Below are positions 1 to 7,851 of a stretch of DNA of 36,623 nucleotides, piece by piece. How positions within the stretch are numbered: the stretch's first letter is position 1; every line of letters begins with the position of its first letter. The stretch is from Clostridiales bacterium (GTDB taxonomy: Bacteria > Bacillota > Clostridia > Tissierellales > GPF-1). Location of the stretch: NCBI GenBank assembly GCA_013619125.1, contig JABXKS010000095.1, positions 1 through 36,623 of the forward strand, given 5' to 3'. The position numbers were made by a program, and so were the translations under genes. Below the pieces are notes generated by a model. That model ran no database searches. It saw only the letters and a list, made by a program, of their open reading frames with translations, and was not told the DNA's origin.

Positions 1-1
1 C

Positions 2-112
2 CGCGTGATCGCGCTGACGCCCAATGGAATTGTGGACCAGGTTAGCAGTTTTGATGACTTCTTTGAAAATGAAGATATCCAAAATAGAATCACCAAATTA
101 AATCAAGCATAA
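2..112 (+). CDS. 3' end of an unidentified protein (partial)
   Basis: An open frame runs from the window edge to a TAA at 110-112 and gives 36 C-terminal residues ending in ITKLNQA. The tail is acidic, with a DDFFENED stretch. I do not recognise the family, and too little is visible to assign a function. A strong intrinsic terminator follows directly, which supports this being the true end of a rightward gene. The start lies outside the window. Confidence 0.55.
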   Translation, partial: RVIALTPNGIVDQVSSFDDFFENEDIQNRITKLNQA

Positions 113-126
113 AGAATCAAGCATAT

Positions 127-176
127 AGAATGCCTGGAAAGAAAGTTACTTTCTTTCCAGGCATTCTTTTTTTCTA
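127..176 (+). terminator. Strong rho-independent terminator
   Basis: A near-perfect 20-bp inverted repeat (127-146 against 148-167) is followed by a run of T on the + strand. It lies 14 bases after the stop of the left-edge gene. The leftward gene at 182-808 converges on it, but the minus-strand side has no clean T run, so it mainly serves the rightward gene. Confidence 0.9.
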
Positions 177-181
177 TGTAC

Positions 182-808
182 TTATCCCATTGGCAGAACA
201 TCCACTACACGCACATAAATAGAGCCCGGATAACCATCATAGGTTTCCATCAGACGTTGAATTTCCGCCTCGTCGGAGATCCGTTCCACAACAACCCGCG
301 CGCCCTTGTATTTCGTTCCTTCGTATGGCGTTTCCTTTTCAGGATATGAAACCAAAACCGTGATCACAGCCCAATCCCGTTCCAGCAAGTTTTCAGCCGT
401 TTGATTCTCTGCCAGTCCAAAGACCAATACTCCTTCTTCCACATAACCTGGAATAACGAAGGCGGAATTCGGAGAATGATCGCGATTAACCGTTGCAACC
501 ACCGTAGCTGCTCTAAATTCGGCTATTGCGGACCATAATTCCTCATCAGTCAAAGAATCCGCTTCATAGTAGTAGCTGCCAGAAGCATGCGCCAAGGTAT
601 CAATCGGCGGCGGGCCCGGATCCTTTTCACCCTGTATCACACGACCATCAGCTTTTTTCGTCTCTTCCACTGCGGCATCATCCGGTGTTTTGCCATATCC
701 CCCACCGGTTTCTCCTTTATTGCCTTGCGCAAAACCCGAAGCAGCCGCAAAAAGAATTAGTACGACCATAATAATTGCCAAACCCATCCATTTTCGATTT
801 CTTTTCAT
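182..808 (-). CDS. Exported pyridoxamine-5'-phosphate-oxidase-like (FMN split-barrel) protein
   Basis: A 208-residue protein with a basic N-terminus, a hydrophobic stretch (residues about 9-24) and an AxGFAQG-like cleavage region, so probably secreted; no lipobox cysteine is seen. A low-complexity linker with a GPPP stretch follows. From about residue 88 the pattern 'ATVVATVNRD.SPNSAFVIP' with 'LVFGLAENQTAENLL' resembles the flavin-binding split barrel of pyridoxamine phosphate oxidase-like proteins. Family proteins bind FMN, F420 or haem; which ligand applies cannot be read here. The start is supported by an AGGT box 6 bases upstream. The leader contains a c-di-GMP riboswitch (888-960), so expression probably follows the second messenger. 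An exported split-barrel protein is unusual, since most relatives are cytoplasmic. The substrate is unknown. Confidence 0.7.
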   Translation of the reverse strand: MKRNRKWMGLAIIMVVLILFAAASGFAQGNKGETGGGYGKTPDDAAVEETKKADGRVIQGEKDPGPPPIDTLAHASGSYYYEADSLTDEELWSAIAEFRAATVVATVNRDHSPNSAFVIPGYVEEGVLVFGLAENQTAENLLERDWAVITVLVSYPEKETPYEGTKYKGARVVVERISDEAEIQRLMETYDGYPGSIYVRVVDVLPMG

Positions 809-860
809 TTTTTACCTCGCTTTCTCATAAAATTTGTTCCAACTTTGCAATTCTTTACCA

Positions 861-892
861 ATAAAAAACTGCCCATCTCTCGATGCGCAGTT
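861..892 (-). terminator. Riboswitch expression-platform terminator
   Basis: On the minus strand AACTGC-G-CATC, loop GAGA, GATG-G-GCAGTT form a hairpin (867-892) followed by T's (861-866). It lies between the aptamer and the gene at 182-808. Its 5' arm overlaps the 3' end of the aptamer, whose GGCTAACTG can pair with CAATTGGC at the aptamer's 5' side. Aptamer closure would therefore compete with the terminator, which predicts an ON switch with c-di-GMP. The direction of control is inference. Confidence 0.75.
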
Positions 893-960
893 AGCCGATC
901 TCCGTTCCCGAAGACACTTCACTTTGCGTCCTACCCTTACAGATAGTTTGCCAATTGTTT
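888..960 (-). ncRNA. Cyclic di-GMP-I (GEMM-I) riboswitch aptamer
   Basis: The minus strand shows the GEMM-I landmarks in order: GGCAAAC; a short stem CTATCT/GGGTAG capped by a GTAA (GNRA) tetraloop; GGACGCAAAG; then a second stem region with TCTTCG and CGGAGA; and a closing segment GGCTAACTG. The string GGACGCAAAG together with the GNRA-capped stem is highly characteristic of this class. The second half (P3) departs more from the usual consensus. The aptamer is followed by a terminator and then the exported split-barrel gene. Confidence 0.8.
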
Positions 961-1006
961 CACATACTTCTTACCCAATAAATTCCCCACTTATTTAAAA
1001 AGAACC

Positions 1007-1034
1007 AGTTTACACTTTCTCAGGAAGAAAACAA
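1007..1034 (-). promoter_or_regulatory. Possible promoter for the riboswitch-controlled gene
   Basis: On the minus strand TTGTTT (1029-1034) and TAAACT (1007-1012) are 16 bases apart. They lie after the pdu operon terminator and before the riboswitch aptamer. The match to the vegetative sigma consensus is moderate. Confidence 0.4.
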
Positions 1035-1061
1035 CCCCCGAGGGTGCAGAAATATTGTCGT

Positions 1062-1088
1062 AAAAAAAGGAATCCAACTTCGGATTCC
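1062..1088 (-). terminator. Terminator of the pdu operon
   Basis: The minus strand reads GGAATCC-GAAGTT-GGATTCC followed by seven T's, just after the stop codon of the last operon gene (1097-1099). This is a typical intrinsic terminator and marks the operon end. Confidence 0.9.
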
Positions 1089-1096
1089 CATCTTTT

Positions 1097-1639
1097 CTAC
1101 ATTTGTTCAAGGAGCGCTTTGCTTGGTTTTGCAATGACATACGCCGATACCCCAAATTCTTGATAAAGCGCATGTTGCCGGATCGTATCCACGGCTTGGT
1201 TCACAGCTGCTGTTTCTCCCGTAAAAGTCAAAAGAACTTTTCCTGCGTTTCCGACACTTCTTTTCAGATTCATCAACTCCACACGTCCCCCTTTGGCGGC
1301 TAAATCCGCCAAACGAACGCCGGCAACCAAGTTTTTGGTCTCGATGATACCCAAGCTTTTTACAGTTCCTTCAAAAGGAGCAACACCCATCGCCCCAATC
1401 ACTTGATCAGACAACTTGTAAATTTCATCCTTCGCGATCAATCGCTCTCCCGCAACCTGTGCGCCTGTCGTTGCCGCGGCAGTTACCGCAGCTGACTCGC
1501 CGGTGTAGAGAATGAAAAACCATCCCGGGCAGATCGGCTTCGCTTCCAACAAATCAACGGGTGCAGCCTTTGCGATTGCATCCGCAACCACAAGCCCCAA
1601 TCCCATATCCTTTAGTTCCATCAATCCGATTGCCTTCAT
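1097..1639 (-). CDS. Second PduT-like tandem BMC-domain shell protein
   Basis: A 180-residue protein with two BMC domains in tandem: the first starts at AIGLMELKD (residues 3-11) and the second at SLGIIETKN (about residue 94). This is the BMC-T (pseudohexameric trimer) layout. PICPGW places Cys37 where PduT has the Cys38 that binds a [4Fe-4S] cluster in the trimer pore. A strong GGAAGGAG box precedes the ATG, and the gene follows pduT by 19 bases as the last gene of the operon. It differs from its neighbour by a Trp after CPG and by much sequence elsewhere, so it is a diverged paralogue rather than a fresh copy. It probably forms a second redox-active or gated pore. Cluster binding is inferred from the conserved cysteine only. 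Confidence 0.85.
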   Translation of the reverse strand: MKAIGLMELKDMGLGLVVADAIAKAAPVDLLEAKPICPGWFFILYTGESAAVTAAATTGAQVAGERLIAKDEIYKLSDQVIGAMGVAPFEGTVKSLGIIETKNLVAGVRLADLAAKGGRVELMNLKRSVGNAGKVLLTFTGETAAVNQAVDTIRQHALYQEFGVSAYVIAKPSKALLEQM

Positions 1640-1658
1640 CAGATCTCCTTCCCGCCCC

Positions 1659-2207
1659 CTATAATAAGGAGTCGATCAATTCTTTGCTTGGCGAGGAAAT
1701 GGTTGTCGCGTAGAGTATCTCACCCGTCATTTGATATTCATTCAAGCAGGCTTGTACCGCCGCCTTAACTGCTGAGATTTCTCCCGAGAAAAGCACAAAT
1801 CCCTTTCCTCCGAGACCCCGCGCAATCCGTATCTCAATCAAATCAACCTTCGACGCTTTCGCTGCCGTATCCCCCACCATCACTGAAGTGATGGCTGACA
1901 TGGTCTCCACCACACCAAGGGCGGATACCGAACCAATCTCGCTGGTCGCCGTCAAAGCGCTCATCACGCTAGGATGGGCATTGGACAGCACATAGGCATC
2001 AATCAAAAAGAAGTCTCCAACCCGTTCACCCACGGCAATCGCCGTTTTTACTGCAGATAGCTCGCCGGTAATCATGCTGATATATTTTCCGGGACAAAGG
2101 GCTGTCGCTAGAATCAATTCCACATTGGCCGATTTTAAAATCTCATCGGTTGTCTCCATGCCTTTGGCAATACTTTTAAATTCCAATAATCCGATGGTTC
2201 GTTTCAT
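1659..2207 (-). CDS. pduT: PduT, tandem BMC-domain shell protein with Fe-S cysteine
   Basis: A 182-residue protein with two BMC domains, beginning TIGLLEFKS and (about residue 95) ALGVVETMS. The motif ALCPGKY carries Cys38, the position that in PduT binds a [4Fe-4S] cluster at the centre of the trimer. The SIAKGMETTDE and NAHPSV stretches closely resemble Salmonella PduT. Its ATG overlaps the pduS stop (ATGA), so the two are translationally coupled. This fits the known PduS-PduT partnership, in which electrons are thought to pass across the shell. Start and length agree with the family. Confidence 0.93.
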   Translation of the reverse strand: MKRTIGLLEFKSIAKGMETTDEILKSANVELILATALCPGKYISMITGELSAVKTAIAVGERVGDFFLIDAYVLSNAHPSVMSALTATSEIGSVSALGVVETMSAITSVMVGDTAAKASKVDLIEIRIARGLGGKGFVLFSGEISAVKAAVQACLNEYQMTGEILYATTISSPSKELIDSLL

Positions 2208-3556
2208 TGATCCATCCCCCCTTGTCTTTCTTTTCGAATCAAGACCGATTCATCGCCGAGGGCGATCACCTTTCCACTAATACTGGCATGAATATTCGAT
2301 CCCAATTTTCCTTCCGGAATCTTGGCAATCAAATCTCCTCTTTTCACCTGGTCACCCGCCGCAACAACGGGAACAGACGGTGCGCCGATTCCTTGTGAAA
2401 GTGCGATTCGAACTTCTTCCACCGCCTCTGGATTCTCTCGAATCGGAGCTGGCACATCATAGATCCGAAGCCCCAGATTTCCGATTAATCGATGGGTTGG
2501 ATAATTTCGGTACTCCCGAAACGCCCGCGGCGCTTCCGGTGCTTTGTTGTGAGAGTTTTTAATTCCCATTTCCCGCAATTGACCTTTCAAAGAGATATTG
2601 AGCTTCCATGGCTGTAAATTCATAATGCACGCCGTTTCACAAAGTCCGCATTCACAGCAAAGATAGGCTTCATCCAAGCTGGCGCTGGCATCCCCAAGGG
2701 ATTGATAGCTTGCCATCCGCATCAATTTTGCTGGGTGCAAATCATGCCCCAGTTGATAGCGCGGACAAATATCCGTACAGAGATTGCAGTGGCAGCAAGC
2801 GATCTTCGCCTCTTTCAGCATTTGAGAAATGCTCTTTTTCTTCGCTTGAATCCTTACGTGATCGGCCGGCAAAACGATATAGCCCTTGGAGGCTTTTTTT
2901 ACCGTTATCATCTCGGGATCTTCAATGAGTTTCCCCATCATTGGACCTCCGTCAATCACGGCATAAGGCTCAACCGATACGCCACCCGCCCATTTGATTA
3001 GGGTTGGAAGTGCTGTGCCGACGGGCACCGCGTAGGTTCCCGGATTTTTCACTTCTCCGGTGATCGTCACATAGGTTTCCGTGACGGGTTCTCCGTCAAA
3101 GGCTTTCGCAAGATTTAAGAGGGTTTCCACATTAACAACGATCACACCCACTTGCAACGGAATTCCGCCCTCGGGCACAACTTTACCAACGGTCTCGTAT
3201 ACCAGGACCTGTTCGTCCCCCGCTGGATACATGTTTGGCATGGCATGAACACTGATCCGCGGAAAATTCTGGACCGCGGTATTCAAGGCTGCAATTGCGC
3301 CATGGTATTTCTCTTTTAAACCAAAGATTCCCTGTTTTGCACCGATAGCTTCGACCCATTGATCCAGGGTTTTCACCAGAATATCTGCGTCACGCTCCAT
3401 CAATTGCTGATCCACCCGTAAAAGGGGTTCGCATTCCGCGCCATTGACGATCAAATATTCTGCTTCCGCATTCAGTTTGACATGGGTAGGAAAGCCGGCA
3501 CCTCCGGCGCCGACAATCCCTGCATCTTGTACTTGTTGAATCCAGTCATTCTTCAT
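2204..3556 (-). CDS. pduS: PduS, RnfC-like Fe-S flavoprotein (cobalamin reductase)
   Basis: A 450-residue protein of the RnfC/NuoF-like type. The N-terminal GAGGAGFPTHVK is the glycine-rich nucleotide/FMN-binding loop. About residues 160-195 (YVTITGEVKNPGTYAVP) form an SLBB domain. Two ferredoxin-type motifs follow, CCHCNLCTDICP near 253 and CCECGLCETAC near 300, enough for two [4Fe-4S] clusters. The C-terminus has a barrel-sandwich-like segment (GDQVKRGDLIAKIPEG). The family reduces corrinoid cofactor and may move electrons through PduT. It lies 9 bases after pduP and shares an ATGA with pduT. Length and order match the family. Confidence 0.93.
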   Translation of the reverse strand: MKNDWIQQVQDAGIVGAGGAGFPTHVKLNAEAEYLIVNGAECEPLLRVDQQLMERDADILVKTLDQWVEAIGAKQGIFGLKEKYHGAIAALNTAVQNFPRISVHAMPNMYPAGDEQVLVYETVGKVVPEGGIPLQVGVIVVNVETLLNLAKAFDGEPVTETYVTITGEVKNPGTYAVPVGTALPTLIKWAGGVSVEPYAVIDGGPMMGKLIEDPEMITVKKASKGYIVLPADHVRIQAKKKSISQMLKEAKIACCHCNLCTDICPRYQLGHDLHPAKLMRMASYQSLGDASASLDEAYLCCECGLCETACIMNLQPWKLNISLKGQLREMGIKNSHNKAPEAPRAFREYRNYPTHRLIGNLGLRIYDVPAPIRENPEAVEEVRIALSQGIGAPSVPVVAAGDQVKRGDLIAKIPEGKLGSNIHASISGKVIALGDESVLIRKERQGGMDQ

Positions 3557-3565
3557 GGTTGCCCC

Positions 3566-4969
3566 CTATCGGATGGCAAAGCCATCAACCAAAACACATC
3601 GTCGTTTCCGTGTAAAGGCACTGGCACTTGTTAAGCCTTCACCCGTTGGACCCGCAATGGTAAATGTAGTGTAGCCTTCTCCGCCAACGCCAATTCCCGC
3701 ATAGGAAGGGCCATTTTTCACTAAGATGGTGGTTTGAATCACCCGTGCGAATTCCGTTAAGGTATCGATATTCTTTGAATGAATCATGGCAGTATGGCGA
3801 AGGCCACGCTCCAGTTTCACCCCAAGCTTCATCGCTTCCTGTACATCACCCACTCGAATAATCGGCAGAATCGGCATCATCAATTCCTCTTCCGCAAAGA
3901 CATGGTTCCCAGGTGTTTCGCAGATAATCGCGCGAATCTCTTCTCCCGCGTCAATCCCGATTTCCTTTAGAATCACATGCGCGTCTTTTCCGATAAACGC
4001 CTTATTCGGCGCACCAGTTTCCGTCACAACCAAATCACGCAAGCGTGTAATGGTTTCTCGGTCTTCGATTAAATAAGCACCGTATTTTTGCATCTGAAAA
4101 ATAAGATAATCCGCGACTTGATCCACCACAATGCATTCCTTTTCCGCAATGCACGGCAGATTGTTGTCGAAACTACAGCCATCGATAATAGCCTTTGCCG
4201 CTTTCTCAATGTCCGCCGTTTCATCCACAACTACCGGTGGATTCCCAGCGCCAGCGCCAATGGCCTTTTTCCCGGAGGAAAGTACGGCACGAACAACCCC
4301 AGGGCCACCCGTTGCGCATAGCATAGAGACAAGCGGATGTTTCATCATGCGACCGACCGCTTCCATACTCGGTTCCGCCACCGTAACAACCAGATTCTCC
4401 GGTGCCCCCGCTTTTATCAAGGCTTCGTTGATCCAGACAACGGTGTCGATACTGATATTTTTCGCTCCAGGATGTGGACTGAAAACCACAGAATTTCCTG
4501 CCGCCAGCATACCAATACTATTGCACATAATCGTTTCCGTTGGATTGGTTGACGGGGTAATTGCACCGATGACGCCAAAGGGAGCAAACTCCAGAAGTGT
4601 GAGTCCGCGATCCCCTGTAAAGACACCGGATTGCAGATCTTCCACCCCCGGTGTCTGATCCAATACCAATTGATTTTTAATCACTTTATGAGGAAAATTC
4701 CCCATACCTGTTTCTTCTGTAACGCGCCTAGCCATCTCATCCACCTTTGTTCGTAAGTGGGCTCGAATCGCATCGATAAACCGCTGTCGGTCTGCCAATG
4801 TATATTCAAAATACTCCCTCTGTGCCTTATGCGCAGCTTCAACAGCATCATCCATGCTCTCAAAAATCCCAGGTCGATGAGTCGGTCGACAGGTTTGATC
4901 GGGTGTCTGATTTAATTGCTGAATCACCATTCTGGTGATCTGTTCAATCTCTTTTAAGGTTGATTCCAT
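3566..4969 (-). CDS. pduP: PduP, CoA-acylating propionaldehyde dehydrogenase
   Basis: A 467-residue aldehyde dehydrogenase that oxidises propionaldehyde (or 3-hydroxypropionaldehyde) with NAD and CoA to the acyl-CoA. The active-site cysteine is in DNNLPCIAEKE; GAITPSTNPTET and GAGNPPVVVDET are family motifs. The start is placed at the ATG preceded by AAGGAG. A longer frame starts 48 bases upstream but lacks a site. The chosen start exposes ESTLKEIEQITRMVIQQL, an amphipathic helix like the PduP encapsulation peptide. The first 26 bases overlap the end of pduO. It acts inside the compartment, upstream of PduL. Confidence 0.95.
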   Translation of the reverse strand: MESTLKEIEQITRMVIQQLNQTPDQTCRPTHRPGIFESMDDAVEAAHKAQREYFEYTLADRQRFIDAIRAHLRTKVDEMARRVTEETGMGNFPHKVIKNQLVLDQTPGVEDLQSGVFTGDRGLTLLEFAPFGVIGAITPSTNPTETIMCNSIGMLAAGNSVVFSPHPGAKNISIDTVVWINEALIKAGAPENLVVTVAEPSMEAVGRMMKHPLVSMLCATGGPGVVRAVLSSGKKAIGAGAGNPPVVVDETADIEKAAKAIIDGCSFDNNLPCIAEKECIVVDQVADYLIFQMQKYGAYLIEDRETITRLRDLVVTETGAPNKAFIGKDAHVILKEIGIDAGEEIRAIICETPGNHVFAEEELMMPILPIIRVGDVQEAMKLGVKLERGLRHTAMIHSKNIDTLTEFARVIQTTILVKNGPSYAGIGVGGEGYTTFTIAGPTGEGLTSASAFTRKRRCVLVDGFAIR

Positions 4970-5954
4970 CTTTCGTGCTCCTTTCCCCCAAGATACGCGA
5001 AAGCGCTGTTTTCGCAATCGCTATGTCCTCTTCTACGGTTCCACCGCTGACACCCAAGGCGCCGATCACACGCTCATTGTGAAGGATCGGAATACCGCCT
5101 CCGAAGAGAACCAATTTCCCTGGGTGAGTGTTTTCAATGCCGTATAACATCGCTCCCGGTTGCGCCAATTCGCCTACCGTTTCTGTCGGTAGCCGAAGTG
5201 CTGTAGCCGTAAACGCCTTTCCGCGCGCAATGGCAATACTACCAAGTAAAGCTTGATCCATTCGCGCCTCTGCAACAGGATTTCCACCCTCGTCACAAAC
5301 CGATAATACAAATTCTACTTGTCCTTCTCGTGCCGCTTCAATCCCGGCGGCAATAATTTCCTGAGCAAACGCCAGGGTCATCTTTTCGGGCACCCAAATT
5401 CCGGTCGCAAGGGCCTTTGCCGCAATCGCTTCAATCTGATCCCATTGATCCACCATCCTAGCCAAGGTAAAACAATAATCCGAGACTCGGTTGAAATATT
5501 GCAATAAGACCGGGCGAATCGGCTGTTGTCCCGACAAAGCAATCAACCGTCGCTCGCACCTACGCAAAATTGTTCGCGCTTGATGCAGGTAAGCCGATGA
5601 AAGATTTTCACCAGGATGCACAAATGCCCGAAGGGGTGTCAAGTATCGATCATACTCGTCAATCCAACCTTCCAGCCGTTTCACGTCCCTATCTTCAACT
5701 TTTTGGATCAACCGTGCTCTGCCCTTTTCATCGCTGGCAACTTCCGCGCCCGCCAAGAAGAGGTCTTCCTGAATCGCATCCAACTGCGCTTTCATCGAAC
5801 TTTGTGTGATCGACGCCTTCGCAATTCCTAAGACCGAACTGCCTTCATCAATTGTCCCGTAGGTTTCAACCAACAAATCTGCTTTCCCGATCCGAGATCC
5901 GCCAAACAAGCCCGTGGAACCGGCATCTCCTGTTTTTGTATACACTTTTGACAT
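4944..5954 (-). CDS. pduO: PduO, ATP:cob(I)alamin adenosyltransferase with HbpS-like domain
   Basis: A 336-residue two-domain protein. Residues about 1-180 carry TKTGDAGSTGLFGG (ATP loop), RRCERRL and NRVSDYCFTLAR, the signature of PduO-type adenosyltransferases that make the adenosylcobalamin used by the diol dehydratase. From about 200 to the end lies the PduO C-terminal/HbpS-like (DUF336) domain, with EGGNPVAEARMD-type and GGGIPI.....VIGALGVSGG motifs; in relatives it binds haem or corrinoid. The start is placed at the ATG with AGGTGATG before it, 4 bases after the pduN stop. An ATG ten codons upstream is possible but lies inside pduN. It overlaps pduP by 26 bases. Confidence 0.93.
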   Translation of the reverse strand: MSKVYTKTGDAGSTGLFGGSRIGKADLLVETYGTIDEGSSVLGIAKASITQSSMKAQLDAIQEDLFLAGAEVASDEKGRARLIQKVEDRDVKRLEGWIDEYDRYLTPLRAFVHPGENLSSAYLHQARTILRRCERRLIALSGQQPIRPVLLQYFNRVSDYCFTLARMVDQWDQIEAIAAKALATGIWVPEKMTLAFAQEIIAAGIEAAREGQVEFVLSVCDEGGNPVAEARMDQALLGSIAIARGKAFTATALRLPTETVGELAQPGAMLYGIENTHPGKLVLFGGGIPILHNERVIGALGVSGGTVEEDIAIAKTALSRILGERSTKDGINLKRD

Positions 5955-5958
5955 CTCA

Positions 5959-6231
5959 TCACCTACCGTATACTTTGACTTCATCTACGATTGCGACAAT
6001 CGCATAATCCACTGGCGCGCCCTCATGATTTGCAACCAATCGAGCCGCCCCTCCGCGACAGGCCAATACAATTTCTCCATCGCCTGCCCCAAGGCTGTCT
6101 ATTGCAACAATCGTCTCACCCTTTGGATCTCCTTCCGGTGTAAGCGGTGTCAGAATGAGTAATTTTTCCCCCACCAAACGATCATCTTTTGTTGTTGCAA
6201 CAACATTACCAATCACTTTTGCTAGGATCAT
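5959..6231 (-). CDS. pduN: PduN, EutN/CcmL-family pentameric vertex protein
   Basis: A 90-residue protein starting MILAKVIGNVVATTKDD, the standard opening of EutN/CcmL vertex proteins, with LLIL.PLTPEG, AIDSLGAGDGEIVL and a C-terminal VDYAIVAIVDEV strand. Family members form pentamers that cap the vertices of the polyhedral shell. A GGAGGG box supports this start. A longer frame adds nine residues but would bury the site. The ATG overlaps the preceding stop as ATGA. Confidence 0.95.
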   Translation of the reverse strand: MILAKVIGNVVATTKDDRLVGEKLLILTPLTPEGDPKGETIVAIDSLGAGDGEIVLACRGGAARLVANHEGAPVDYAIVAIVDEVKVYGR

Positions 6232-7016
6232 TTTATCCCTCCGTCCACCCAAACCCATTGGATTTGGTTTTTTTTAAGTTCCTCATCCGCCAAGGCAGTG
6301 AGGATCGTTCCCCGCGGAATCTGAATTTGCTCCACTCCGGATAAATAAGGAATCACATCTCCCCGGGTAATCACTCGCTTATCAATCCGCGCAATTCGGC
6401 ATAATTCCGGCAATGTTTTCACACCGTCCGACTGCACCGAACCGCGGGCTTGTTCCGGACTCGCCACTTTCGCGAAAATAAGATCGCGATACAGTTCATC
6501 GCTCTTGCACCAGCGAACCCCAAAGCTTTCCAACGTATGAATCACACGACGGCTCATTTCTTTCATAGCCATCGGCGCTTTTTCCCGCAACGAAAAGTCA
6601 CATGCGTCCTTTGAGGCCCAAACTTCCTTGCCTTGCGACAAAGCGGAACCAATCAAATAGGCCGCCGGAGTGTCCCAAATCATTTTTGCGATCTTGCTCG
6701 CAGTCGTGATGGTCATTACCGGAACCAAAATTCGATTGTGCTCCATCGCGAGGAGCTTGGCTGATCCAAAATTGCTGTCTAATGCTTCTGCGCTCATCGG
6801 CAGAAAATCCAATGTTCCAATTTGCCGCGCAGCTTCCGTTACCACAGTTTCTGTCGTCCAGCCACCACGCTTCAAATTTTCCGCCACACGAATGCCAGCC
6901 GAACGTCCCATGGTACCGCCTGTATAAATCAAAAGAGCCTTCTTTTCAGACACGTCTTTCTGATCGATGCGCACCAGCACTTCCTCTACGATGCGATCAA
7001 TCAACGTTTCTGTCAT
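6228..7016 (-). CDS. PduM-like protein with an inserted flavoprotein domain
   Basis: A 262-residue protein. The start at MTETLIDRIVEEVLVRI has GAGGAGGTGG upstream and opens with an amphipathic helix like those of PduM and other Pdu cargo. The middle (residues about 27-185) resembles the flavoprotein (FMN-binding Rossmann) family: LLIYTGGTMG, then NRILVPVMTITTASKIAKMIWDTPAAYLI, then GKEVWASKD. The end (about 210-262), VITRGDVIPYL...IPRGTILTALADEEL, resembles the C-terminus of PduM, a small luminal protein of unclear role. I read it as a PduM-type protein carrying a flavin module, as at the same place in Listeria-type pdu operons. Flavin binding and any redox role are inference. It shares an ATGA with pduN. 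Confidence 0.7.
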   Translation of the reverse strand: MTETLIDRIVEEVLVRIDQKDVSEKKALLIYTGGTMGRSAGIRVAENLKRGGWTTETVVTEAARQIGTLDFLPMSAEALDSNFGSAKLLAMEHNRILVPVMTITTASKIAKMIWDTPAAYLIGSALSQGKEVWASKDACDFSLREKAPMAMKEMSRRVIHTLESFGVRWCKSDELYRDLIFAKVASPEQARGSVQSDGVKTLPELCRIARIDKRVITRGDVIPYLSGVEQIQIPRGTILTALADEELKKNQIQWVWVDGGIK

Positions 7017-7846
7017 GGTGCCACCTCCTCGTCCATCCCCCAAGCAATCCCAATGGGTGTCACAAGCAGGGGAAATTTAGGTTTTATGACTGAAATTCCC
7101 AATATCCTTTCAAAATCTTTTTCAAATTCTTCAAAAGTAGCCGCTCCACCTACCACATAGACTTTTGATACACCGTGCCCATCGATGGCACGCTTAACAA
7201 TCGTCGCCATCTTTTCAACAACAGGGCGTACCAACGGGTACAACTCTCGTTCTTGTTCACCGGAACGCTTGCGCACTTCCGCCTCTTCAAAAGAGATGCC
7301 GTAATTGCCGGCAATCACCAAACTCATATGGGTGCCGCCTGTGGGTTCATCTGCCACCGCAACAACCTTCCCATCATGAAGAATGCTGATTCCAGTTGTA
7401 CCACCGCCCACATCAACCACCGCGCCTTCGGTAATCCCCAAGACGAGAGCTGCCGCTGTCGGTTCATCCAATACCCTTGTCACCTCAAAGCCCGCCGACT
7501 CAACCACATTGGTGATCGCGCGGGTGTCTCCCGAAGCGATTCCGGGCGGTATTGCTGTCGCCGCTTCTGTCAGCTGGATACCCAACTGACGCTCCACCTC
7601 TGTCTTTAATCGCTTCACAATGCGTACCGCGCCAATATAATCGACGACAATTCCATCCTTCACAACCGAAGCCGCTTCCGCCGCCCCTGCAATGGGATGA
7701 TTGTTTTCATCCACCACGGTAATCACAATATTTGCGGTTCCCAAGTCGACTCCAACTTTGATTTTTTTTGGCGCCTCTTTTACTTCCTCTGATTGTATCA
7801 ATTCATGAAAGGAAGTAAGATATTCATTGATCCGCATTAAATCCAT
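7013..7846 (-). CDS. eutJ: EutJ-like actin/Hsp70-fold ATPase
   Basis: A 277-residue protein with the actin/Hsp70 nucleotide-binding pattern: VGVDLGTANIVITVVDE (phosphate 1), VLDEPTAAALVLGI, VVDVGGGTTGISI (phosphate 2) and VYVVGGAATFEEF (adenosine motif). It matches EutJ, which occurs in eut and Gram-positive pdu operons and is thought to be a chaperone-like or activating factor; its exact task is not established. The start is uncertain. An ATG at 7855 overlaps the pduL stop (ATGA) but touches the AGAGG box, whereas the ATG at 7846 has 9-base spacing. It overlaps the next gene by 4 bases. Confidence 0.88.
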   Translation of the reverse strand: MDLMRINEYLTSFHELIQSEEVKEAPKKIKVGVDLGTANIVITVVDENNHPIAGAAEAASVVKDGIVVDYIGAVRIVKRLKTEVERQLGIQLTEAATAIPPGIASGDTRAITNVVESAGFEVTRVLDEPTAAALVLGITEGAVVDVGGGTTGISILHDGKVVAVADEPTGGTHMSLVIAGNYGISFEEAEVRKRSGEQERELYPLVRPVVEKMATIVKRAIDGHGVSKVYVVGGAATFEEFEKDFERILGISVIKPKFPLLVTPIGIAWGMDEEVAP

Positions 7847-7851
7847 AGGTT

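Noticed and set aside
4131-4658. Rightward 175-codon frame opposite pduP
   Set aside because: Antisense to the catalytic domain of PduP with no start signal or domain.
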